Shown in pieces: positions 23,574 to 35,673 of a stretch of DNA of 64,000 bases. The position numbers and the translations under genes are program-made. A model generated the notes under the pieces. It did no database searches, was not told the DNA's origin, and saw only the letters and a list, made by a program, of their open reading frames with translations. Positions within the stretch are counted from its first letter, which is position 1; the number at the start of each line of letters is the position of its first letter. The DNA comes from Deuterostichococcus epilithicus. Lineage: Eukaryota; Chlorophyta; Trebouxiophyceae; Prasiolales; Stichococcaceae. The stretch spans positions 663,501 through 727,500 of the forward strand of contig JAVTLE010000005.1 of the NCBI GenBank assembly GCA_033439295.1, given 5' to 3'.

Positions 23574-24594
23574 AGCGGCAGGGCGCAGCGCAGCGCGGCT
23601 GCCGCTGCTGATGCCGCTCTGGAGTGCTGCTTCCGGGTTCCACCCTGCCGACAAGAGACGCGATTGGCTGATTCCTGCATGAACAGAGTGGGCGGCTTCA
23701 GTAGCACTGCTGGAAAGCTGTTTGCAACGGAAAAGCGTCATGCTTGCACTTCGATGCAAGGGGGGACAGTTCAGATCGTCAACGACCTTTCATATCTGTA
23801 TCGACGGCAGCGTCAACAAAACATGACCAAAGGACTCTTAGCTACTTGCTTCTGCTATGTACATGCTCGCGTTGGAACCTGGGACGTCGGAGGGACGCCA
23901 ACCGACTCGACTCTGAAGCTCAGCGTTCATTGCCGAATAGGATCCTTCAGCCGTGCAAACGGCTCTGTAAGGCATCAAGTTACGTTTGCTGCAGGAGAGT
24001 AGTGCATTGGCGCCCCTGCGAGTCCTTGCACACGCTTGTCCTGGCGCTCGGCCCGCACCTCGACAAGCGGGCACGTCAGACGCTGGGTCCAGCCCTCCGA
24101 CTCGGGCCCGCGGGAGCCTGTTGTCTTCGCTTGAGTTGGACGCTGCTAACTGGAGTTTGCTGCACGATTAGATTGCTCTGTTGAGGACCGCTTGACGGGG
24201 CTCACAGAAAAACGCTCACAAGCTGAAGAGCCTCCCCTGAAGCGGGGGACCGTCTACTGCACAATTTGTATTTCGGGTCCCCGTATAGTTGTCTTGACGC
24301 ACCGTCCCGCATAAGTACTGGCGAGCGACTTCAACTCAATGTTGCGCTCGGCCCGCGCAGAAGGTAATGTCCAAGCAGGTAGTCTCGTTTTGGTACCAAC
24401 AGAGTGCAGCTGGTGTGCCTGACCTCTGAGCACGACTGCTGCCAAGCTAGACTGTGGGGTCCGATCACCATAGCTTTTCGGACGCTGCAAGCTATCAGAC
24501 GTGTTGTTGATGAGCGGTTGTCAATTGCAACACGTCAGCTCCAACATGATGCGTTGAGCTGCGCGTTCCAAGGGTGTTTTGCGCGGACATAAGC
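23574..24594. promoter_or_regulatory. divergent intergenic region, GT2 gene / SLY1
   Basis: About 1 kb between two outward-facing starts. It contains no recognisable coding exon. A 13-mer repeat near 24640-24665 lies just inside the first SLY1 intron. No promoter element was identified. Confidence 0.5.
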
Positions 24595-27500
24595 ATGGTG
24601 CTCAACGTTCGACAAAAGCAGATCGGTGAGTGCCACTTCCAAGTTGGTCATCCAAGTTGGTCATCGCACCGCTGTGACCAGCCTTACAGCAGGGACATTG
24701 ATGAACACGGTGGCACAGCTGTCGTCCCCTGACAGGCAGGATGCTGCTAGTTTGGCGTCACCTTTGCGTCTCACAACTGCGGTCCGAAATCCCCGTCGCT
24801 GGAAACGCTTTGCTTTCTGCTCCCGTAGCAGCCATTTCTGCTCCATATACCATAACGTGCAACGCCTTCTGCTGCAGATGCCGTTGTGCGCATGCTCCAT
24901 CTGAATGCACCAGCGCCTGTGAATGGCCGCGCCGCAGCGGCAACCCCAGCGTCAGAGGAGGAATTGTACAAAGTCCTGGTCCTGGACAGCTTCACGAAGG
25001 ACGTGCTGGCGCCTCTGCTGCGGGTGAACGACCTGCGGCGGCACGGCGTCACGCTGCACCTGCTGCTCGAGGTGGAGCCACGCACGTGCACAAAGTCCTG
25101 GGATGATGACATGCGAAGTGCATAATCCCTCTAGTCTGCACACGCATAAAAGTGCCTCGTACAGTTAATGCCATCCTTAACAAAGCAGCTCCAAAGGCGC
25201 AGCAACAGACAAAATCCACGAGGCCGATTGATCCTGTGGCATCATGCTGTCGAACCCAGCACCCATGACACTGTGTTACGCTCTGCAGAATGAGCGGCAG
25301 CCAATCCCAGACGTGCCGGCGGTCTACTTCCTGCGCGGCAGCGAGGCGGCCGTGTCGGCGGTAGCAGCGGACGCGGCAAAGGGCCTGTACGACACCATGC
25401 ACCTGAATTTCGCCCCGGGGCTGCCGCCGTACCTGCTGGAGAAGCTGGCCGCCGCGGTCATTGCGTCGGGTTCGGTGCATCGCATATCAAAGGTGGTAAC
25501 CAGTCCAGCTCTGGGCCTCGGGGCCGACCAGATGCTTGCCCACAGTCTGGTTTTGAAGCCGTCCACTGTCGGGGCAGGACCCTGTAATGAGGTTTGATCT
25601 CAGGAAAATCTCGCCTCGAAACAATGCACCGACACTCGCAGGTGTTCGATCAGTACCTGGCGTTTGCGGCGCTGGAGTCTGGCCTGTTCTCGCTGGCGCA
25701 GCCGCAGAGCTACCTGGCGCTGAACGACCCCACGGCGCGAGACACGGATGTGGAGGCAGCGGTGGCAGCGGTGGTGGACGGCCTGTATGCGGCGCTGGTC
25801 ACCATGGGCATCGTGCCCATCATCCGCTGCCCAAAGGTGAGAATCTAGCTGCCCAAAGGTGGGAACCAACAGCAGGCTTGTGGCAGCGCATGCATGCCGC
25901 AGCCACGTCATGCCCGGCAGCCGCTGTCTCGTAGGTGTGCACTCGGTACAGGCTTGTTGCAGCGCATCCAGAGGCTTGCCACGGCGCACACAGTCAAGGG
26001 CTTGCACAGCCGCATCCGGAGGCTATCCGCAGCACATTGAGAAGCATGGTGTGGCGCGTGTGAAGGCTTGCTGTGGTGCATGCGGAGGCTCGTTGTGGCA
26101 CAAGCAGGCATGTTCGAACCCGCAAGCCAAAGCAAGGTGTTTATGAGTTGCGCTTTCAGGCATGCAGCGCCCAGCGATAGGCATCGCGTCGAGCTAGAGG
26201 CTCATCATGATTTGGTCCTCTGTGGTGCTGCTGCTCTGGAAGCACAGTATCAGTTGCTGACGCCGCACGCTGGCATCCCCTGCTATTGTGTGTGTGTCGC
26301 GAACGTGTCACTCCACATGTCGGCAGGGGGGCGCGGCAGAGGCGGTGGCGGCACAACTGGAGGGGCGGCTGCGGGCAGCGCTCAAGTCGCGGAGCAACCC
26401 CTTTGCGGAGGCAGCGCCGGGACTGGCCAGCCAGCTGGGCGGCCGGCCGCTGCTGGCGCTGTTCGACCGCACCTTCGAGCTCAGGTTGCTCCCGCCCTGC
26501 CTCCGTCCCTGAACGAATTAGCGCCTCCTGTTGCTCGCAGCTCTGGAGCTGCCATACTGTCTCAATGCCTGAACCAGCTTGATGGGACATCAAGAGTACT
26601 TGTACCTGTTCTGTGGCTGACCTTCTGTGGCACCATGGATTCAATAGCCATCGTCAAAAGGGATCTCGCCAACTTACGCCAGAGCTGACTGGCTGCCACT
26701 CCCGCCGCAGCGTGGCGCTGCAGCATGCGTGGACGTATGCGCCGCTGGTGGCGGACGTGCTGGGGCTGTCGCTCAACCGGGTGACGGTGCCGCCGCCACC
26801 CGGGCAGCCAGGCGTCCCCGCGGCAGCGCCCAAGTCCTACGAGGTCTGGTTTTGAAATCCTTGCAAAACCTGTGTGGGGTCATGCGTCCACAGTCCTCAG
26901 GGCCTGGTTTGATCGCTGTCTTGCGCAAACTGCCAACCGTGTATGGCTGGGCGGTGGTTGAGGTCGAGACCAGGCTGGGACGGGGACTTGGGTGGTACTG
27001 TCATACCACTCATGCTTGCGTCGCCGCCTGGTCTCTGCCTCCGGCTGCGACAGCCGCAGACAACATGCATGGAACCCGTGCTGTGCTCCAGGAGGTGCCG
27101 CACCACCAGGCAGGCCCATTGAAGCACCTCCCACACGGAGCATCCAGCATGGGCCTTGCGGCCCGCGTGACATGTGCTGCCGCTCGACGGCCTCGCTCCC
27201 CGGAGCGTTTGCCTCGCTCCCTGCTGACCTGACGCACCTTGTAATCCCCGCCAGGTGGGCGAGGGCGACTTCTTCTGGGAGGCAAACGGCCGGCGGCCCT
27301 TCCCCAAGGTCGCCGAGGACATTGACGCGCAGCTGCAGGCGTACCGCGCCGCGGTGGACGACCTGAACCGCAAGTCCGGCGCCAACGTGTCCGCCGACAT
27401 GGACCCCAACGAGCTCATGCAGGTTAGTAAAAACAGCCATGTTGACCGTCAGTGTGCAGGGTGTCATTTGTTATGCTGCGGCGAGTTTTGTACCCTGCGG

Positions 27501-29228
27501 CTAGGCAGTCACATGCTGTTGATCGGGCGATGCCTGCACATCGGGCTCTCACGATCACATCCGAACGTCAAGCCTCCAGTACCGCCTCCGCGCCGCAGCG
27601 ACCCGAGCGTCACTCTGGTCGCACTGACTGTTGCAAGTCGACCTCAAGCGCAGCGTCCAGCAGCTCGAAGCAATCTAAAGCGGTGCCCCTCCCTCCCCCT
27701 GCACACAGCAAAACACAGCGGGCCTCATGGCGGCGGTCTCCAGCCTGCCGGAGCTCACGGAGCGCAAGCGGGTGCTGGACAAGCACACCAACATGGCGAC
27801 CGCTCTGCTGGGCGCCATCAAGGCCCGCGGGCTGGACCAGCTGTACCAGGCGGAGGAGGAAGCGTTGACCGGCAAGGCCACCCTGCAGCAGATCTCCCAG
27901 CTCGTGCAGGTGGGCTGCAGTACTACCAACTGTGTACTTCCCCATCTAATATTGAACGCTAAGACCAGCCGTACCCGGGCAATGGTGAAGCTGCTGACCG
28001 GCAAGGGCGGCGAACCTCGCAGCTCGTGCAGGTGGGCTTGGCTGCTGCTTCAGTCGATGGATGGGAAAGGATGGCAGGGGTTGGTATGGGAGCAGACAGG
28101 CTGGACTTGATGGACGCTGCCCGGGATGCGCCGGTGGCAGCGGCGAGCTGGTCCTGGGGATGGCATTGATCATGCCGCCCTTGTCGACAGCAGCCCTCCG
28201 CAGCTTCACCAGACCCGGAAACTTGAGCAGCCTCGCTGCACATGCGCCAAAAGCCGCCGGCTCATTCGGTCACAGCGCAAAGGCAAGGGCAGCACACGGG
28301 GCGGGCTGCGGTCGGTGTTGGTGTACCTGTTCCATACAGAGCGTGGCAGCTAAATGCAGCTGCGACCTGTGCGTCATCCAATCACTGCCTGACGCAGGGC
28401 GACAAGGGCACTGCAACGGACAAGCTGCGGCTGGTGTTGGTGTACCTGCTCACAGCGGAGGCGCTGCCCGGCGAGGAGGAATTCCGCCCTGTCGAGGCCG
28501 CCCTGCGTGCGCCTTTCCACCTTTCGTGTAGAACCTCTTTTATTTCATCTGGCGCAGTGACTCAAGCTGCTGCCCTGCAAGGAGGACTCCCTCCCGTCGA
28601 GGCTGCCGTGCGGGGGTTACGCTCTCTCTGACGCTTTCCCTGCCTGGCTGACAGTCATTTGCAGGCCCTGACATGCCCAGGAGCATCACCGACGCCGCAC
28701 ACTGCCTGTGGGTGAACGGCCCCCTCCGGCCAGGAGCACTTTGCCGCCTTGGTTTCTTCGCTGCACGAGGGCCCCCCCATGGGGGTTTCCTCTTGCAGAA
28801 CGTGGTCCACAGGCTCTCACTGGAGTTCTGCTGGACGGGGGGGTGCTTGGGGAGGTCCTGCTGAAGAGACATCAATGCGTTGTGCCGCCTCTATGCGCCG
28901 CACACACATGCTTGTGCAGACCTGGCCTTGCTGTCTGACCTCCGTTGCTTCTGTCCTACCCGTCTCACCGAATCATTCTTCTGCTGTCTGCGCAGAGGCC
29001 GCGGGCGCGGACTTGGCGGCGGTAGCGTACGTGCGGCGCATGCGACGCATGAACCTGGCGGGCAGCCGCACGGCGACGGCGGCGGCGGCGGGCCCCGCTG
29101 GCGGCGAGGGTCTCGCCGCGTCGTGGGGCCTCAACTGGGCGGACAAGACCTTCGGCCAGGGGCTGACCTCCCTGACCAAGGGTGCGCCACCTCACGGGGT
29201 CCTTCCCTGTCTGCCGGCGTCAGCCTGG

Positions 29229-29292
<64 letters not shown>

Positions 29293-30005
29293 ATAGCCTT
29301 CTGTAGCGCTGTACCCATTCCCCATGACAGAGAATCTGGGACTTCATCAGACTTTGTCAGACCTTTTGTATGGCGCCTGCACAACACTGCGCTCGTAGCA
29401 GCCAGGTGATATGCAGGGATGTACTGAAGGCTGTGTCGTCACTCTGGTGCAGGGGTGAAGAACCTGCTGGCGGGAGAGCAGCAGGCGGCAGTCACGGTGG
29501 CGGTCGAGGCTCTAATGGACGCCAAGCCCGAGGCTGACGCCTTCGCCACCTTCGACCCTAAGGTCCGACCTTTCCTGTCGCCACACCGTCCGAAAACTTC
29601 TGCCCCTGTGTTGTTGGCCTCCGAGCGTGGCGTCTCGGCATACGACGGCACAGCAGCACTGCCTGTGCCTTCAGGGTGGCATGAGCTCGCTGCGCGACAT
29701 GCTCTCGCGTGCCTGCGCCTGCATGCAGGGCACCTGCATGTAGCCCAACCTGATGAGCTTTGATGGCATGTCAACGCTCATCGCAGGCGGCGCCGGGGCG
29801 GCCGGCGCGGTCGCCGGGCGCCAGCCGCGAGGCCATCGTCTTCATGATCGGCGGCGGCAGCTACCTGGAACGAGAGAGTCTGGCCACCTGGGCGGGACGC
29901 GCCGCGCCGCCGAAGTCCATCGTGTACGGCGCCACGGAGCTGCTGACGGGGGAGGCCTTCGCGGCGCAGCTGGCGGAGCTCGGCCGGCGCAGCGGCGCTG
30001 TCTGA
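24595..30005 (+). CDS. SLY1: SLY1-type Sec1/Munc18 protein
   Basis: SM protein that binds syntaxin-5-like SNAREs and promotes ER-Golgi vesicle fusion. Exons: 24595-24625, 24878-25071, 25289-25492, 25642-25836, 26327-26484, 26711-26843, 27255-27422, 27709-27909, 28398-28506, 28996-29181, 29453-29562, 29787-30005 (TGA); 635 aa, the usual SLY1 length. Diagnostic blocks align throughout: [112 protein letters not shown], and [15 protein letters not shown]. Introns are rich in repeats: degenerate ~30-mers in intron 4, partial copies of exons 8 and 9 between and after those exons, and a CTG run in intron 10. Confidence 0.95.
25860..26110. repeat. degenerate ~30-bp tandem repeats
   Basis: At least six imperfect units built around AGGCTTGTTGCAGCGCATCC fill much of SLY1 intron 4. 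The reverse strand reads as a repetitive frame with recurring SLRM and CKP residues, which I take as a by-product of the repeat, not a gene. Confidence 0.7.
27994..28346 (+). repeat. decayed partial copies of SLY1 exons 8 and 9
   Basis: 27994-28037 resembles the end of exon 8 and its donor (27866-27916). 28272-28346 resembles exon 9 (28398 onward), sharing the stretch read as VLVYL. A third fragment at 28566-28615 resembles the end of exon 9. The copies have lost frame or splice signals, so the intact exons were used in the model. Confidence 0.7.
29232..29291. repeat. (CTG)20 trinucleotide repeat
   Basis: Twenty uninterrupted CTG units by my count, in SLY1 intron 10 between the donor at 29182 and the acceptor at 29452. 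It is not translated in the model. Confidence 0.92.
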
Positions 30006-30211
30006 AGTGGCCGCCGCATTTGCTGTCACGAAACTGAAGTCCCTGGCGGAGTGGCTGACGCTCGACGTGTGTGTAGCTTCAAATCAAGCTGCGGCAGTGG
30101 GATTCAATTGTGTGGCACTTACCCAAGCGTCACCATCTCTACAAATAGGCGCCATAAACAACCAACTCTATCTTATTATCATCACCAACATATCGAGTGT
30201 TCGAACGTGCA

Positions 30212-32355
30212 TCAGGGAATGCCGAGGTTCGCCATGCTGATGAGCACCAGTGCGTCGTCAGCGGCCGCTTCGAACGCTTCCAGCAGCTGCTGAGCGAGGT
30301 AGCCTGCACTGCCGTCAGTGGCGCTGCGCCGGAAGTCCTCCAGCATGGACCTGCCGAGAAGCATTCGTGATTCGGCATTACGTGGAGCTAATCCCCGTGG
30401 CGGCATGACCGGAGTTTTAGAGTGGGAGCAACCGTGTGCACGTCAAACCGGCTGGGTACACGATAATCAATCGGTTTCGTGCTACAAGCCGTGTGCCCCA
30501 GCTCTTTCTCGATACCCCACCTGCGCTGCGAGTTGAGATCCTGTGCGAGCTGCGCCCTGAGCTGCGGGGCCGCACCCACGCACGCCGTCGCAAGCACGGC
30601 ACGGCTGGCGATGTCCAGCTGATGCGCGGCGCTCGCGGCCGTCGCTGCCCGCCCTGCCTCCCGCTGCTCGTCCATACCTGCTCGGACACGGTGTTCAGTC
30701 AAGCAACCAGTGCGCTGTGTGCTCCAGGCTGTGTGGTTTTGCCACCTGGAGGTCCTGCTGCGTCACACCCACGGGAGTCGACAGGTGGCGGAGAGGATTG
30801 GGGCTCACCTGGAGTGGACGGCAGGTGCTGCGGCGGGCCCCAGGACGCGAGTATGTCCGCCAGCAGACGAGTCACGGCGCGCTGCGGGTCGCCCTGCCGC
30901 AGCGCAGCTGTTTCCATGACGTGCAGCGCTGCCGGCGCCTCCAACTGCGAAGGTTCCTCGAAAATCTGCACATGAGGGGCCACCCTGTTGCATTAGCTGT
31001 TGTTGATGCACCCGCCAACCCACATCCACCCACATCCACGATTGAATGCCAGTCATGGAGGGAGTTGCATGACGGCGGGACTGGTGCCCCGCCCCTCCTG
31101 CAAAGCCACGGCCCGCAGGTCACGAGAACACGAAGTACCTGTTTCACATGAACTGCAAGTGCCAGATGTCATGCGTTCAACACCAGCATTACTCGTTCAA
31201 TGACCAGAGGGCCAACACATGCTGATGCAGACCTGACACACTCGGTGCATGACGCCTGGCGGGACCCGCTCGGGGCATGCCCGCAAGGCGTTGAGCTCGA
31301 CAGCGGCGGTGGGCGCGCAGCTCAGGTATAGCATTTGGAACGCCGCGCCGCGCTCAGCCGCCAGCCGCCGGGCCTGTTCAGCAGTGCGTGGACGGTTGCT
31401 GTGACAATGCCGTCCAGGCCGGCTGCAGGTGTGCCAGAAAAACACGCATAGATGTCGCTGTGTCCATTGCAACACCTGCTATCATCATGTCGCGAGCGTG
31501 AAATTGGCGAGACGACTGTGGTGCATGAATGCTGACTCTCTGGCAGGCCCGAATCAGTGTTCCAGAAGATGGCTCCCCGTCAGCGCGGGCTTGGGACAGC
31601 ACACCTGGCGGCGCATGCTGCCCAAGTGCATGTTATCATCCGCAACCACCAGCAGCGGCCTGCGGCGGCCATTCTCAGAGGATTTGAGGCCCGCAGCCTG
31701 CGGACAGTCCCATGCCCCTCCGCTGCCGCCCTCTGCCGCAGCGCGCCGGGATGCCAGGGCTGCAGAGACCTGCGCCAGCGCCCTGTGGCGGCCCGCCTAC
31801 ACCGGTTGACAGTGGAAACATTCCAATGCTTCTGTGTGGCATATTGTATATGACAGCTGCATGTTCCCGGTCAGCCCGCCTGCCGCCAGCATTTCGCTGC
31901 CTGATCCAACATGCGGCGCATGCAGCCTTGCAAGCGGGTGCATCTATGCTCAAATAGCTGCAATCTGCACCTTCCAAACTGCAGGGTCGAAGATGCCGCC
32001 TGCAGGCTGCTGCTGGTACTCGTCGAAGCACACGTGCAGGGCCTCGATGCCGCTGCCATGACCTGAGGCCCATGTGAAGCTGCATCTTTAACTACGAGTA
32101 AGCATACCGCAGAGTTGCTGGCTTTACATGACGCAAGGCCGTTGTGCAGCGCAGCCTGAGTTGGCATGCACATCTCTGGTGAGGCTTCGCACTGTTCGTC
32201 GAAGTTTCTTGCTCTCCGGCAGAGAGCGCTGTCTCATGCAACAGCGCCCGCGCCAAAGTTGTCTTGCCAGCCGCAGGCAGACCGCACAGCAGCAGCAGGC
32301 ACGCCGGCGCCCTGTGCGTGAGCCTCTGCGGCGCTGTCGGTATATCATGGGCCAT
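30212..32355 (-). CDS. PSTK: L-seryl-tRNA(Sec) kinase
   Basis: Phosphorylates Ser-tRNA(Sec), the step before SepSecS makes selenocysteinyl-tRNA. Exons in order: 32193-32355, 31971-32062, 31605-31796, 31233-31373, 30809-30965, 30521-30677, 30212-30350; 346 aa, matching the family. It has a P-loop at residues 25-32 (GLPAAGKT), then LHVCFDEYQQQ, and the PSTK-typical LLVVADDNMHLGSMRRQ. LYLSCAPTAAVELNALR and VMHRVCQIFEEP align with the human lid region without gaps. A helical tail follows (HQLDIASRAVLATA, RSMLEDFRRS). The last exon was joined on phase and its match to the human C-terminus. It is convergent with SLY1, only ~200 bp apart. Its presence implies that this alga makes selenoproteins. Confidence 0.9.
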
Positions 32356-32879
32356 GATTGCCCGCCATCACCGCATGGCGCTGACATTCCGCGGGTGCTG
32401 CATGCCGCGCACTCCAGTGCGCGAGGGACAAGTACCCGCGCTGCTGTGCGGCGATCGCGTATGGGTATGTTAGTACGATTACAATATCGAAAGCAGACCG
32501 TGTAAGCTTACCACCCGACACACTAATCGCTTGTGCACGTGTGGCTGCGTCCAATCTTGGTATGTCACGTTCGCTGCCGACCTCCCTCCTGTATGGCTTT
32601 GGGTGCCTTTCGCCAACGCAGTGGAACATCTGGCTGCATTTGATGTGATGTGATCCGATCACTGTAGGTCAGCTGGCCAGTTGTGATGTCATGGCTTCAT
32701 CGGGGCATCCCAGCAAAAGGTGCAGCACAGAACTCGGTCAGCAGAAGCAACCATTTGACGATACTTGCCACATTCTGCCTTCCATCAGTCAGGAAGTCTC
32801 GCGGCGCATTGACACTGGGCGCAAAGAAGCGGGGCCGACTATGGCACTGCAGCAGTGCATTCACAGCATGAAGGCTTTG
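32356..32879. promoter_or_regulatory. divergent intergenic region, PSTK / MEAK7-like
   Basis: About 520 bp shared by two outward-facing genes. The MEAK7-like frame is open upstream of the chosen ATG, with further in-frame ATGs at 32691 and ~32841, so part of this region could be coding. No regulatory motif was identified. Confidence 0.45.
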
Positions 32880-35673
32880 ATGGGTTTGGGCGGCCCCATA
32901 AAGAACGCAGAGCTGCAAGAAGCAGAAAGGTAGTGTACCATGTTCTGATGCGTGTGACTGGCAGCCTTCTGCGTGACAACTACATTGGTTGCCGCTGCTG
33001 ACGAGGTCCGGGATCTGCTTGCATGGTAGACTTCCGTTCAATGGTGAGCGGCACCAATGCCTCAGTATGCTCTGAGCACGTTACGGTTGTGTATCGTTTC
33101 AGGCATATACCTGAGGCAGCATTGCGGACACTGCAAGCGGCATTCGGCAGGGCAGGCCACGCATCTGACACGCTTAGCAAGAGTGACTTCCTGGTGCGAG
33201 ACCTTTGAGATACACTTTGCAATGAGCATGCTTTGGGTGCGAGAAGGCTGTCCTGGCCGACCTGGCCAGTACGAAATCCAACTGACATGCGGCTCCAGGA
33301 GCCTTGAGTACTCTTGAAGTGTATCGCATGGCTGCAGGTACTTCTTGGGGTGTCAGACCCAGCGCTTGAGCCGTTGACAGAGGGACTGTGGGCGGCAATC
33401 CAGCGCAGCCCGGCGGCATCTGCTGAGGCCCCGGGGCGGCCTGGCGTCACGCTGCAGGATCTCACGATCGCAAAGGTTGGTTGCCTCACTGATTTTTCAG
33501 GTATTCTTCTGTTGTTTCTGACCTTCAAAGTGGCAACCAGCGCATGCCCTGAGCACACGACAATCAGCACTGCTTGATGAACGACGCCAATTTGACCCGC
33601 CAGCCTGCGTCTGCTGCAGTGGCAATGCCTGCACAATGGCGAGGAGGCCGGCGCGGCGTTCGCCTTTCGCATGCTACAGCCAGACGCGCAGGAGCATGCG
33701 AGATGGAGCAGCCTCGAGGCGGTGGCGGCGGCGTGCATGCGTCTCGCCACCGGCTCTGCACCACCGAACGAATTCGTGCAGGCCCTCGTGCGTGGGTGAG
33801 GTCCCGCCTGACACTCCGGCAGAGTTGGCCAGGTGTGGCAGGCGGCCATAACCTTCCAAAGTCTGCATCCAGTAAAACCTATCGCCCGAAGTCCGCTTGC
33901 TGACGGCGCGCTGCATGCAGGAGGGTATCATATCACCTGCGGCTGCTGCAGGATCATTGTATCATGGTGTCAATTGTAGCTTCGTGGCTTGTGCACAGGG
34001 CACAGGCGGTGGCGGACAGCGAGGAGGGCCTGCAGAAGCACCTCAGCCGCACGGCCTTCTTGACATGGGCCAAGCGCATGCCGGCAGTGCCGCAGACGAT
34101 GCGCTCGCTGCTGGGCCTCAGCGGCGGCGGGCGGACCGCCGGGGGAGCTCCAGCCGGCGGCAGCGCCCAGGGTGGCGACAGCGCAGGCAGCAGCGGCGGC
34201 AACGGCGGCGGCCATGCCAGCGCCCGCGGCGACGGGGGCGCAGCAGCCACCAGCGTGTCCCCCGTCAGCCGGGCGCGGCTGCCGCAGCCGGTGGTGCCTC
34301 AGCTCATCGGCCTGGCGGGCGTGGCCCCAGAGGCCTGCCTGCTGCGCGCCGAGTGGGCGTGGGCGCTGGCTACTTCCTTCCTGGCGCCGGAGCGCTGCCG
34401 CGAGTGGCGCCTGCTGTTCACCTCCGCCAAGCACGGCCAGAGCTTCTCCACCTTCATGGGCAGGTGTGCTTTACTGCTGTGAGACGTATCACGGGCCTGA
34501 GACTCCTGCGCTCTGGACCATATGCATGGCCGAACAGGCAGCGCCTGCATAGCTGAGGAGACTGACGGCGAGGGCAGTGCCACGAGTCGTTGGTTTCGGC
34601 ACACCGGCCGGACATCAGATAAGCTCATTCGCTACTGAGCTTCAGCAACTGACGACATGCACATGCTCCATGCTCTGTGCAGGTGCAGCGAAAAGGGCGC
34701 GACGTTGGTGCTTGTCAAGGACAGAGGCGGGCATGTTTTCGGCGGCTTCGCAGCGGCTCCCTGGGCGCGGCACGGCACCTTCTTTGGCTCCTTCGAGAGC
34801 TTTTTGTTTTCCCTCAGCCCCGCGGTAATGATCTACCGGCCCAGTGGAGTGAACCAGAACTTCCAGTTCTGCGGCCAGAACTTCACGCAAGTGCCCAACG
34901 GTGAGTGGTGATGTGCCTGATACTGAAGCTTGCTTGCCTAGCTGTGCACAGGCACAGGCACAGGCAGCATGAACTGCATGCTGCCAGCATGCCGAGACCT
35001 CCTCGAACTCTCTTGAGGCGGTAGCTTGGAAAAAGAAGCCGCTCTTGTGGAACCACTCCAGGGTTTGGATTTGGAGGCCAGATCAGCTACTGGGGCCTGT
35101 ATGTCGACGGGCAGGCCGACCACGGCATGAGCCGCGAGTGCAGCACCTATAACAGGTGCGCACACGTGCATACTGGGCGCGCATTTGCCACGCCTCGCCT
35201 CCGCTGCACTTGCCGCCGCAGCGCCTGCATATACTCCTGGCCTACACGGCGCCTCAGCCCATGACAAGCCGCCGCCCAAGAAGGCATCAGCCTTGAACCT
35301 GTGCATGTGTCTTGCAGCCCCACACTGTCGAGCAAGCCGCTGTTCGCCGTGGATGCGATCGAGTGCTGGCAGGTGCGTTTCCACGTGAGCGCGACATGTG
35401 GCATTTTACATTGCGCAGCTCAATCCATGCAGCTCCTGGTCGCCAGTCCCTGCATGTCCATGTCGTAGAAAGTGTGGAGCTGACGTAAGCTCCAAAGCCT
35501 TGAAAACGTGCAACCCACAACGTGTCGTGCCTCACCAGGTCGACCTACCGGAGCCGGAGGACGAGGCGGCAGCCGGCAGCGGCCGTGCCGGCGGCTCGGT
35601 CTTGAACAAGCGCAAGGAAGACAAGCAGCTCATGGAGCTGGCCGGGCGCACCATGAACCACGCGGAGCGCTGA
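32880..35673 (+). CDS. MEAK7: TLDc-domain protein, MEAK7/EAK-7-like
   Basis: Animal MEAK7 is a lysosomal mTOR-associated TLDc protein; the algal role is unknown. Exons: 32880-32929, 33103-33193, 33338-33475, 33620-33795, 33999-34463, 34683-34900, 35062-35155, 35318-35372, 35539-35673 (TGA); 473 aa against 456 in human. The N-terminal half resembles the EF-hand-like part of MEAK7 (LRTLQAAFGRAG, LLGVSDPALEPL). A Gly/Ser-rich insert (~34125-34260) precedes the TLDc domain, where homology is strongest: WRLLFTSAKHGQSFSTFMGR, HVFGGFAAAPW, FLFSLSPAVMIYRPSG, LGFGGQISYWGLYVD after splicing, and CSTYNSPTLS. The chosen ATG gives MGLGG, which could allow N-myristoylation as in the animal protein, but in-frame ATGs upstream make this uncertain. 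Confidence 0.88.

Noticed and set aside
25860-26110. CRISPR-like spaced repeats
   Set aside because: Units are adjacent, degenerate and without unique spacers, inside a eukaryotic intron.
26100-26125. Second T-loop-like GTTCGAACC
   Set aside because: No cloverleaf can be drawn; part of the SLY1 intron 4 repeat region.
29182-29330. Poly-Leu, poly-Cys or poly-Ala frames over the CTG repeat
   Set aside because: They are repeat translations inside SLY1 intron 10, bounded by in-phase splice sites.
31675-32085. 136-codon minus-strand frame across the PSTK locus
   Set aside because: Runs through a PSTK intron; only the spliced parts carry PSTK motifs.
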